The notes beneath the pieces were generated by a model. It saw only the letters and a program-made list of their open reading frames with translations, was not told where the DNA came from and ran no database searches. DNA of 10,951 nucleotides from Auritidibacter sp. Marseille-P8566 (lineage in GTDB: Bacteria > Bacteroidota > Bacteroidia > Flavobacteriales > Flavobacteriaceae), in contig CALPQA020000024.1 in NCBI GenBank assembly GCA_943325595.2, positions 1-10,951 on the forward strand, read 5' to 3'. The translations under genes were made by a program, and so were the position numbers. Shown piece after piece: positions 1-5,915 of this stretch (position 1 is its first letter; each line of letters starts with the position of its first letter).

Positions 1-34
1 CGACTTTGTTCGTCTATCTGAATTTAACCCTGCT

Positions 35-98
35 TTGTCAATCTGAATTTATTTCAGATTCTAACTTTCTAGATGTTGAAACAAGTTCAGCATGACAA
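35..98. repeat. Imperfect 64-bp palindrome, dispersed-repeat type
   Basis: Two 29-base arms (35-63 and 70-98) are inverted copies matching at 22 of 29 positions around a 6-base loop. Both arms carry the core TCTGAA/TTCAG-like pattern often seen in Flavobacteriaceae intergenic repeats (family statement from memory). An 11-base piece of the left arm, ATCTGAATTTA, also occurs at 16-26 and 41-51, so a decayed second copy may start at the window edge. A run of eight T at 105-112 follows the right arm, so a plus-strand transcript entering from the left could terminate here. On the minus strand no U-run follows the hairpin, so it is a poor terminator for the neighbouring gene at 162-758. Confidence 0.6.
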
Positions 99-161
99 GA
101 GTAGTTTTTTTTATTTAGTATTAATTGTTGGAACGGATGTCAAATGCACGCTATCGCGTTT

Positions 162-758
162 TTAGTCTAAGAATGGTGGAACTTCTGTAGGAATTCCTGT
201 AGCATTGAGATCAATTTGAGCTTTATTAAGCTCTACGATAATAATTTTCACAATATAATTTTCGTCATATTTTGCTTGTATATCTACAGACGTTTTAGGC
301 CTACCTGTTTTCCATTTAACTGTAGTTGAAGTGAAAAGGGGTCCATCTATAATTGGACCTGTTGTTTTAATTGAACTACTAATTAAAATAAAACCAGTTT
401 GACAAGTTATGGTTCTCCAACTTGAACTAGAACTTTGGGTTGAATTCCAGTCTTCTTTATAATAGCTACAAATCGTTTTTTGATATTCTTCTCTTCGGAC
501 TTTCATAAATTCTTGAAATGTCTTTTTTACAGCTATGTTAAAATTAGCTGTTCTTTGCTCATAGGAATTACCAGCCGCAGAATCAGTTGAATTCATAAAA
601 TAATTATGAGCCGTTTTAATTTGACTCGTTATTTTTCCCTTAATAATTTCATCAAATGAACTCACAGAATTTGCACAACTTCTAGGTGAATCTTGAGCTA
701 AAACAACATTACCTGTTAATAACAAAAAAATCAATACAATGTTTAATATAGTTTTCAT
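162..758 (-). CDS. Secreted hypothetical protein, 198 aa
   Basis: I do not recognise this protein. It begins with a clear type I signal peptide: MK, a hydrophobic core over residues 4-20, and a probable cut after VLA at residue 21. The mature part is about 177 residues. It has three cysteines (28, 97, 119), which allows one disulfide, and a run of five serines at 109-113. The C-terminal third (about 120-185) alternates short hydrophobic and polar stretches, which suggests beta structure. The middle (about 38-95) is charged and probably helical. There is no lipobox and no membrane segment after the signal. The gene stands alone between repeat-rich intergenic stretches, with no operon partner in view, so context gives no function. 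The ATG at 758 is chosen because the signal peptide starts there. Expression as a real protein is likely but not proven. Confidence 0.75.
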   Translation of the reverse strand: MKTILNIVLIFLLLTGNVVLAQDSPRSCANSVSSFDEIIKGKITSQIKTAHNYFMNSTDSAAGNSYEQRTANFNIAVKKTFQEFMKVRREEYQKTICSYYKEDWNSTQSSSSSWRTITCQTGFILISSSIKTTGPIIDGPLFTSTTVKWKTGRPKTSVDIQAKYDENYIVKIIIVELNKAQIDLNATGIPTEVPPFLD

Positions 759-870
759 TAGGTTGGTGTCTTTGTTTATCGTGCTGACTTTGCACTTTTT
801 TTGTTTGCTTACTCTATTCAGTTTTCAGCTTCCCTGTTTTATTCTATTTCTTTAAATTTGAATGTAAAAT

Positions 871-899
871 CTTTTTCAAAGTTTTAAACTTTGAAAAAG
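871..899. repeat. Perfect 29-bp palindrome
   Basis: The arms at 871-884 and 886-899 (CTTTTTCAAAGTTT and its exact reverse complement) flank a single central T at 885. As RNA on either strand it would fold into a long hairpin of roughly 13 pairs. Similar CTTTTTCAAAG-type palindromes are common between Flavobacterium genes, often at transcript ends (from memory). Here it lies between two divergent genes, so it is not at the 3' end of either annotated neighbour. Confidence 0.7.
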
Positions 900-933
900 G
901 TGATTTGCTATAAAACAACGTTTTTTTGTTTTA

Positions 934-1008
934 CTGAAAATCCTGCGCATGCTTTGTGAGGGAGGTAATCGTGGCAAAGCGAATGTTTGCCAGTGTGTTC
1001 CAGGAAAT
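934..1008. repeat. GC-richer block, probable dispersed intergenic repeat
   Basis: This block is visibly richer in G and C than the flanking AT-rich DNA. It contains a perfect 7-bp inverted repeat, TGGCAAA at 972-978 and TTTGCCA at 986-992, around a 7-base loop. On the minus strand one frame reads ISWNTLANIRFA and continues to a TAA at 931-933. The open stretch is only 28 codons, has no ATG and is preceded by a stop at 1018-1020. I recall nearly the same translated string as a recurrent spurious ORF in Flavobacteriaceae genomes, which points to a non-coding repeat family. That recollection needs a genome search to confirm. Confidence 0.45.
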
Positions 1009-1137
1009 AAAAGAATCTTACTTCGTGGTGAAATACATTGTTTGTATTTTTTGTTAAAATTAGTATAAATTTTATAAAAACAAAACTTTTGTTTATTTTT
1101 TTTTGGAATTGTGTTAGAATGTTAAAATATATTTTCT

Positions 1138-1240
1138 AGCCCCGACAGTAGCGGCATCCTGTTGTGGCGGGGTTCGCCACAAGAGATACAGCGAATGGCG
1201 GGAGGGAAGGTGAAGGAAAAACAGTGTGTCTGCTCCTAAA
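1138..1240 (+). ncRNA. Structured RNA candidate, Flavo-1-like motif
   Basis: The segment opens with AGCCCCGACAGTAGCGG and closes with GCTCCTAAAA, which fits my recollection of the Flavo-1 RNA motif of Flavobacteria, a conserved structure of unknown function. A perfect 8-bp stem joins 1162-1169 (TTGTGGCG) to 1175-1182 (CGCCACAA) over a 5-base loop. An outer helix can pair CCCG (1141-1144) with CGGG (1199-1202), and AGC (1138-1140) may pair with GCT (1232-1234). A short inner helix can form from ATCCT (1156-1160) and AGAT (1184-1187) with one bulged base. The segment is a GC-rich island in AT-rich DNA. It lies about 90 bases upstream of the plus-strand gene, so it could be a leader element, an independent small RNA or a mobile repeat. 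The family call is from memory. Confidence 0.5.
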
Positions 1241-1330
1241 AAAGAAACAAGCCTTGAATTGTGGTGTATCTTTCAAAAAACTTCCCGAACTTTGCCGCCA
1301 CACAAATAGCAACAAAATTTAGAATTGACC

Positions 1331-1768
1331 ATGAAAATAAATCCAAAAAACGGAATTGATACACTCATTTTCGGAATGAAACAAAACGATGTAATTGCGC
1401 TTTATGGGAAACCCAACAGAAATTACAAAGACGAAGACGACAATGTGATTTTTTCCTACAATGCTCAAAAAATGCGTTTGACGTTCTATAAAGACGAGGA
1501 CTTTAAATTAGGTTATATCGTGGCTTCTAGCGCCGATATGGAATTGTTTGGTAACAAAATCATTGGCAAAAAAATAAGTGATGTAAAAGCTGCCTTGGCG
1601 CAAAAGGGAATTACAAAATTTACGCAAGAAGAATTTGATACTTTTGAGAATTACTTCAATGAAGACCATTGGATTATTTTTCAAACGGAATTTGATGAGG
1701 TGGTGAAATTCGAAATTGGTGCTATCATCAACGATAAAGACGAATTTGACTGGAAGTTTAAAGGGTAA
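1331..1768 (+). CDS. Conserved hypothetical protein, 145 aa, BamE-like repeats
   Basis: This is a small acidic cytoplasmic protein with no signal peptide and no membrane segment. I have no name for it, although it resembles an unnamed family of about 145 residues that I recall from Flavobacteriaceae. Two similar segments stand out. Residues 13-28 (IFGMKQNDVIALYGKP) match the G-M-x-x-x-D-V-x-x-x-x-G-x-P pattern seen in BamE/SmpA-type folds, and residues 77-93 (IIGKKISDVKAALAQKG) look like a weaker second copy. Each is followed by strand-rich sequence, so a two-repeat alpha/beta fold is a reasonable inference. The frame is open from a TTG at 1325, but the ATG at 1331 is preferred because the peptide MKINPKNG starts the conserved part. 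The gene is monocistronic and convergent with the prolyl isomerase operon; both end at the hairpin at 1786-1825. Confidence 0.8.
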   Translation: MKINPKNGIDTLIFGMKQNDVIALYGKPNRNYKDEDDNVIFSYNAQKMRLTFYKDEDFKLGYIVASSADMELFGNKIIGKKISDVKAALAQKGITKFTQEEFDTFENYFNEDHWIIFQTEFDEVVKFEIGAIINDKDEFDWKFKG

Positions 1769-1785
1769 TTTTATTTTATAAGCAT

Positions 1786-1825
1786 AAAAAAAAGGTGTTT
1801 CAGAAAGTTCTGAAACACCTTTTTT
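1786..1825. terminator. Bidirectional rho-independent terminator
   Basis: A perfect 11-bp stem, GGTGTTTCAGA at 1794-1804 with its complement at 1809-1819, closes a 4-base AAGT loop. An A-run (1786-1793) on one side and a T-run (1820-1825) on the other supply a U-tract in both directions. It lies between the convergent genes ending at 1768 (plus) and 1843 (minus), as expected for a shared terminator. Confidence 0.92.
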
Positions 1826-1842
1826 ATTGGTATTGAAACGTA

Positions 1843-3075
1843 TTATTTTTTAGCTTCGTTAGCTACTGGAGGAGGAACTCCTTCTAGCAACTCGATTTCA
1901 AAAATGATATTTGCATTGGGTGGAATAACGTTTCCAGCACCTCTTTCGCCATAGGCTAATTTTGAAGGTATGAAAGCTACTAATTTATCGTTCAAAGCCA
2001 TTGCATTAACTGCTTCAATAAATCCAGGAATCAACCCGTCTTTTTTACCGTATTGAAAAGGAAAAGGTTGGTAGCCATTTTGAGACGCTCTGTTTTGATC
2101 AAATTTCCCGTAAGTTTTATTTACTTCTTCATAGCTACTGTCAAATAATGAACCGTCTTCAAGATAACCAGCATAATGAATAAAAATATTCGCTCCGTCA
2201 GCAGGTTTTACGCCAGCTCCTTTTTGAATAATTTTGTATTCTAAACCCGTTTCTGATTTTGTAGCAGTAGCTTTTATTGCAGCTAATTCAGCTACTTTGG
2301 CTGTTTTTACAGGACCGTATTTTGCATCGTATGCTTTTTTTGCTTCCGCATCAATAGCGGCTTGTTTGGCTCTTTCTTCTGCTTGCGCTGCTGATAGTTT
2401 GGCATCCTCACCCGCTTTGTTGGCATAGTAATTAGCGAAAACTTTAGGCGCATCGAATTTTTTTGCTTCAGCACCTTTTCTAGAAATGGTCACTTTTAGC
2501 ATTACATCGTCTTGAACGATTGCATTTACAACATCCATTCCTGAAACGACATGACCAAAAATCGTGTGTTTTCCGTTCAACCAAGGCGTGTCTTTATGTG
2601 TAATGAAAAACTGGCTGCTATTGGTTGCAGGACCTGAATTTGCCATAGCAAGAATTCCACCTTTGTCAAATTTCATTTCAGGAATAAATTCATCTTTGAA
2701 GCTGTAACCACAACCTCCAGAACCATTTCCAGCAGGATCACCCCCTTGAATCATGAAATCTTTAATTACTCTGTGGAATTTCAATCCGTTATAAAATGGT
2801 TTTCCTTTTAGTTTTTCATCAGTAATGAAAGTATTTGTACCTTCAATTAATGAAACAAAATTGGCAACCGTAATAGGTGTTTTTTTGTATTCTAATACTA
2901 CTACAATTTTACCTTTAGTAGTTTCAAATTCTGCAAATATTCCTTCATTTGCAGCAACAGTAGATTTTTGAGCTGTTGCAATTGGTTTTTTAGTAGCAAC
3001 AACTTTTTTAGTTTTTTGAGAATAAATTGAGGTTGTTATTCCAAAGAACAATAAAAACAAGACTTTAAATTTCAT
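1843..3075 (-). CDS. Secreted cyclophilin-FKBP fusion peptidyl-prolyl isomerase
   Basis: This 410-residue protein should speed cis-trans isomerisation of proline bonds during protein folding outside the cytoplasm. Residues 1-19 form a type I signal peptide (cut near SIYS/Q), followed by a Lys/Ala-rich stretch to about 45. A cyclophilin domain spans about 47-201 and keeps the catalytic set known from human cyclophilin A: FHRVI with Arg102, FMIQGGD with Phe107, Met108 and Gln110, Asn146, Gln155, Phe157, Trp165 and His170. A charged Ala/Lys-rich, probably helical spacer covers about 209-272. An FKBP domain covers about 275-398, with Tyr301, Phe311-Asp312, Tyr375 and Phe392 at pocket positions; Phe352 stands where FKBP12 has Trp. 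An insertion of roughly 17 residues with GKFDQ follows Phe-Asp. It is the last gene of the minus-strand cluster, 75 bases after its paralog and just before a terminator. No lipobox cysteine is present, so it should be soluble in the periplasm or secreted. Confidence 0.93.
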   Translation of the reverse strand: MKFKVLFLLFFGITTSIYSQKTKKVVATKKPIATAQKSTVAANEGIFAEFETTKGKIVVVLEYKKTPITVANFVSLIEGTNTFITDEKLKGKPFYNGLKFHRVIKDFMIQGGDPAGNGSGGCGYSFKDEFIPEMKFDKGGILAMANSGPATNSSQFFITHKDTPWLNGKHTIFGHVVSGMDVVNAIVQDDVMLKVTISRKGAEAKKFDAPKVFANYYANKAGEDAKLSAAQAEERAKQAAIDAEAKKAYDAKYGPVKTAKVAELAAIKATATKSETGLEYKIIQKGAGVKPADGANIFIHYAGYLEDGSLFDSSYEEVNKTYGKFDQNRASQNGYQPFPFQYGKKDGLIPGFIEAVNAMALNDKLVAFIPSKLAYGERGAGNVIPPNANIIFEIELLEGVPPPVANEAKK

Positions 3076-3150
3076 TTTTGTTTATGTTAAATGCGCCTTA
3101 CTTATTTTGCATTGTGCAGGGAGTTCAGGTTTTGTCCCTTTTTATTTTAT

Positions 3151-4272
3151 TTAATTGGGCATGCTTTCTAATAATTCTACTTCAAAGATAATGTTTGCAT
3201 TTGGCGGAATTACACCACCTGCACCGGCTTCTCCATAGGCAAGATTGGTTGGGATAAACAATACGGCTTTGTCTCCAAAAGCCATGTTTTCTAATCCTTC
3301 AATAAAACCAGAAATCATTCCGTCTTTTTTACCCGCTTGAAAAGGAATTGGTGTATATTGTTTGGCATCGGCTCTGCGTTGGTCAAATTTCCCGAAGGCA
3401 TTGGCAACGGATTCTATGCTCGTATCAAATAACGTTCCATCTTCTAAAAATCCTGCGTAATGAATGTAAATAGTAGCTCCGTTTTCAGGTTTTTTACCAG
3501 TTCCTTTTTTGATAATTTTGAATTGCAAGCCACTTTTGGTTGTTGCTGCAGTTGCTTTTAACGCTTTGAAAGAAGCTACTTTAGCCTCAATTATAGGTTT
3601 GTATTTTGCAATGTATTCCTTTTTGTTTATTGCGTCAAGTTGTGCTTGTTTTTTGATATTTTCAGCCTCATTGGCATAAAAATTACTAAAAACTTTTACG
3701 GCATCAAATTTTTTCGCAGCTTCTCCTTTTCTAATAATTGTAATGGATTTAATGTCGTCATTTTGCACAATTGCGTTTACGGTTTCCATTCCATTTTCAA
3801 CCACATGACCGAAAATAGTATGCAATCCATTCAACCATGGCGTTTCTTTGTGGGTAATGAAAAACTGACTGCTGTTAGTTCCAGGACCTGAATTTGCCAT
3901 TGCCAATAATCCTCCGGTGTCGAATTTTAAATCGGTGATTTCATCTTTAAATTTGTAACCTGTATCTCCAGAACCATCACCTAGTGGATCGCCACCTTGA
4001 ATCATAAAATCGGCAATAACTCGGTGAAATTTAAGATTGTTGTAAAATGGTTTCCCTTTGAATTGCTCACTTACAAACGTATTATTTCCTTCTGCTAATG
4101 TTACAAAGTTGGCCACAGTTATTGGTGTTTTCTCAAATTCTAATTGCGCTAAAATCGTTCCTTTATTGGTAACTATTTCGGCATACAAGCCATCTTTCAA
4201 ATTGCTATGGGCGTCTTTACAAGAAACGAATCCAGATATAATAAGGAGTAATGCTACTAATTTTTTGGTCAT
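3151..4272 (-). CDS. Lipoprotein cyclophilin-FKBP fusion peptidyl-prolyl isomerase
   Basis: This 373-residue paralog of the next gene has the same domain order but a lipoprotein signal. A hydrophobic segment (4-16) leads to FVSC with the lipid-accepting Cys at 18. The cyclophilin domain (about 29-183) keeps Arg84, Phe89, Met90, Gln92, Asn127, Gln136, Phe138, Trp146 and His151. A Lys-rich helical spacer covers about 195-244. The FKBP domain (about 247-369) keeps Tyr272, Phe282-Asp283, Tyr346, the IPPNA loop and Phe363, and carries the same extra GKFDQ segment. Both domains should be catalytically active. It should sit on a membrane facing the periplasm or cell surface and assist folding of exported proteins. 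It starts 5 bases after gldI ends, so co-transcription and possible translational coupling are likely. The start at 4272 is fixed by the signal sequence. Confidence 0.93.
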   Translation of the reverse strand: MTKKLVALLLIISGFVSCKDAHSNLKDGLYAEIVTNKGTILAQLEFEKTPITVANFVTLAEGNNTFVSEQFKGKPFYNNLKFHRVIADFMIQGGDPLGDGSGDTGYKFKDEITDLKFDTGGLLAMANSGPGTNSSQFFITHKETPWLNGLHTIFGHVVENGMETVNAIVQNDDIKSITIIRKGEAAKKFDAVKVFSNFYANEAENIKKQAQLDAINKKEYIAKYKPIIEAKVASFKALKATAATTKSGLQFKIIKKGTGKKPENGATIYIHYAGFLEDGTLFDTSIESVANAFGKFDQRRADAKQYTPIPFQAGKKDGMISGFIEGLENMAFGDKAVLFIPTNLAYGEAGAGGVIPPNANIIFEVELLESMPN

Positions 4273-4277
4273 TTTGA

Positions 4278-4850
4278 TTATTTTTTTTCTGTTATTACTT
4301 TGTCTTCAGGTTGAAAATCGTTCAAGGTTACGGTACAAATAATTGGTTCGTTGGTTCCAATTCTTCTTTCGTCACCGTGGTAACCATAGGCTACATGCGA
4401 AGGGAAAAGAAAAGTGACTTTTTCCTTTTTGTGCATTAATTTTATTCCGTGACGCAAACCAATCAATATTTTTTGTTCTTTGTCAACGTGATAAATCTGC
4501 GGTTTTAATTCCAATTGCGAATAGATGATATTACCTTTTAGATCTTTGATTTCATAATCAAAGTAAGCGATATCTCCTTTTTTTGGGCGCAAAGTATCCA
4601 ATTCATTTTTGCTTTCATACGAATACCAATAGCCTTTGTTTGAAGTGATATAATTCATTTCAGGATTGCTTTTTATGATGGAGTCAATTCGGGCTTCTTC
4701 GGTTGCGATGAGCTTTTTATTGCGCTCGGCAGATTCTTTCATGAAAGTCCCCGAAGATTGAGAAATGGGTCTTCTTGCTTTTTGCTGGCTACAGCTTGAA
4801 ATGGCACAAATTCCAACGATAACAAGAATGAATTGCTTAATTTTTTTCAT
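4278..4850 (-). CDS. gldI: Gliding motility lipoprotein GldI, FKBP-type
   Basis: GldI is one of the proteins known to be required for gliding in Flavobacterium johnsoniae and is an FKBP-like lipoprotein. Here it has 190 residues: a signal sequence ending in ISSC with Cys20 as lipid site, a helical N-terminal region (about 36-66), and an FKBP domain (about 89-180). The ARRPIS segment after the signal and the GYHGDERRIGTN loop fit my memory of GldI. Tyr99 and Tyr155 of the FKBP pocket are kept. The Phe-Asp pair found in active FKBPs is Ile109-Tyr110, the position of FKBP12 Trp59 is Leu132, and the last pocket Phe is Cys172. Catalysis may therefore be weak or absent, with a chaperone-like role possible. 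The ATG lies inside the end of the upstream gene (14-base overlap), and two active isomerase genes follow directly. Other gliding genes are not in view. Confidence 0.9.
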   Translation of the reverse strand: MKKIKQFILVIVGICAISSCSQQKARRPISQSSGTFMKESAERNKKLIATEEARIDSIIKSNPEMNYITSNKGYWYSYESKNELDTLRPKKGDIAYFDYEIKDLKGNIIYSQLELKPQIYHVDKEQKILIGLRHGIKLMHKKEKVTFLFPSHVAYGYHGDERRIGTNEPIICTVTLNDFQPEDKVITEKK

Positions 4851-5856
4851 TTAATTGTGTGTTTTGAGTTACCAAACTTTCAAATTTTTTGATAGTTTCT
4901 TCCAGAGATAAATCTGATTTTCCTCCAGCAGCATTGATGTGTCCGCCTCCGCTAAAATGGTCTCTTGCAAATTGATTTACATCAAAAGCACCTTGAGAGC
5001 GGAACGATATTTTTATAATTTTCTCGTCTGTATTTTCGATAAAAATGGCTGTAAAAATAATGCCTTTTATTGTCAAACCATAATTTACAATTCCTTCAGT
5101 ATCGCCTTTAATGTGTTCAAAACTATCTAATTCTGTTTGTGATAGCGTGATATATGACGTACAAAATTCCGACATTACTTTCATGTTTTGTAATGCTTTG
5201 CCCAATAATTGCAAACGATTATAAGAATTATTGTCGAAAAGTAAATTAGGAATCAATGTGTTTTCTACTCCCAAATCAATTAAACTTGCTACAATTCGGT
5301 GCGTTTTTCCTGTTGTTTTTGGAAAACGGAACGACCCAGAATCGGTTAAAATTCCAGTGTAAATACAAGTTCCTATTGTTTTGTCGATTAAATGGGTTTG
5401 GTCTAGAAATTCAATGAAATTGTAAAGCATTTCACAGGTAGATCCAAACTGTGTATCCGAATAAATGAAGGCTGCATAATCATCTGGTTTTTGATGATGA
5501 TCAATCATTATATAAGGAGAAGTGAGTTCTTTCAAAATATTTTCCATTTCTCCAACACGATGCAAAGCGTTAAAATCTAACGTGAAAAGTAAGTCTGCTT
5601 CTTGTAGGATTTTCGTGGTTTGCTCTTTGTGTTTTTCATAGGTCAAAACGGTTTCTGAACCAGGCAACCAATCTAAAAATTCAGGAAATTCGTTTGGAGA
5701 AATTACTATCGGTTGGTGGTTTAATTTTAGCAAAAAATGATACAATCCTAGAGTAGAACCCATAGCATCTCCGTCAGGGTTGCGATGCGGAATGATTACA
5801 ATTTTTTTTGGAGTTGCCAATAACAACTTAATCGCTTGAATATCTAAATTTTTCAT
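4837..5856 (-). CDS. nrnA: DHH phosphoesterase, NrnA-type nanoRNase/pAp phosphatase
   Basis: Proteins of this family (COG0618) degrade very short RNA oligonucleotides and, in many members, dephosphorylate 3'-phosphoadenosine 5'-phosphate, using two metal ions (usually manganese) in the cytoplasm. The 339-residue protein shows all DHH-DHHA1 motifs: HRNPDGDAMGS (24-34), LDFNALHRVG (93-102, Asp94), IDHHQKP (118-124), LTDSGSFRF (170-178, Asp172) and the C-terminal GGGH (303-306) with AAGG (309-312), which binds substrate. Length is normal. The frame is open to an ATG at 5895, but the start at 5856 is preferred because MKNLDIQAI begins the conserved N-terminus and the 13 extra residues look unlike the family. 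The 3' end overlaps gldI by 14 bases. The 59-base gap before it is the second longest in the cluster and may hold a promoter. Exact substrate preference cannot be read from the sequence. Confidence 0.9.
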   Translation of the reverse strand: MKNLDIQAIKLLLATPKKIVIIPHRNPDGDAMGSTLGLYHFLLKLNHQPIVISPNEFPEFLDWLPGSETVLTYEKHKEQTTKILQEADLLFTLDFNALHRVGEMENILKELTSPYIMIDHHQKPDDYAAFIYSDTQFGSTCEMLYNFIEFLDQTHLIDKTIGTCIYTGILTDSGSFRFPKTTGKTHRIVASLIDLGVENTLIPNLLFDNNSYNRLQLLGKALQNMKVMSEFCTSYITLSQTELDSFEHIKGDTEGIVNYGLTIKGIIFTAIFIENTDEKIIKISFRSQGAFDVNQFARDHFSGGGHINAAGGKSDLSLEETIKKFESLVTQNTQLNEKN

Positions 5857-5862
5857 AGACCG

Positions 5863-5870
5863 CGAAGTTA
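5863..5870 (-). promoter_or_regulatory. Possible -7 promoter element for nrnA
   Basis: The minus strand reads TAACTTCG, one mismatch from the Bacteroidota -7 consensus TAnnTTTG. Only six bases separate it from the preferred nrnA ATG at 5856, so any transcript would have a very short leader. I see no TTG at the usual spacing upstream. The gene could equally be read through from crcB. Confidence 0.3.
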
Positions 5871-5915
5871 CATTTTTTTCACAAAATAGAAACATTTTAA
5901 CATGTTCTTACAATT

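Larger units (their letters stand above)
759..1330. other. Divergent intergenic region, 572 bp, repeat mosaic
   Basis: This region separates the divergent genes at 162-758 and 1331-1768. I see no convincing coding region in it. From left to right it holds AT-rich DNA, a perfect 29-bp palindrome (871-899), a GC-richer dispersed-repeat-like block (934-1008) with a 7-bp stem, a very AT-rich stretch (about 1040-1136), a structured RNA candidate (1138-1240), and about 90 bases leading to the plus-strand gene. No exact TAnnTTTG promoter element was found for either flanking gene; the nearest on the plus strand, GAACTTTG at 1287-1294, has one mismatch. Confidence 0.6.

Noticed and set aside
148..163. 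Short hairpin ACGC-TATC-GCGT followed by T residues
   Set aside because: The stem is only 4 bp and on the minus strand there is no U-run after it, so it is too weak to call a terminator for the gene at 162-758.
1287..1294. GAACTTTG as promoter for the gene at 1331
   Set aside because: It has one mismatch to TAnnTTTG and no TTG at a suitable distance; chance occurrence is likely in AT-rich DNA.
1325..1330. TTG start two codons upstream of the small plus-strand gene
   Set aside because: The ATG at 1331 is two codons later, is a better start codon and begins the recognisable peptide.
2234..2428. Plus-strand open frame opposite the prolyl isomerase gene
   Set aside because: It is antisense to the Ala/Lys-rich spacer of a well-supported gene and its Ala/Ser-rich peptide mirrors that composition. 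Similar antisense frames at 3640-3891, 4058-4342, 4939-5130, 6019-6201, 6902-7180, 8328-8528, 9390-9584 and 9618-9863 were rejected for the same reason.
3076..3150. Possible terminator or promoter between the two fusion genes
   Set aside because: Only a 5-bp stem with a 12-base loop and a small TGCA inverted repeat were found, with no U-run and no TAnnTTTG match on the minus strand.
5857..5895. Longer nrnA start at ATG 5895
   Set aside because: It would add 13 residues (MFLFCEKNVTSRS) that do not fit the family N-terminus, while the ATG at 5856 begins the conserved part and has a promoter-like element just upstream.
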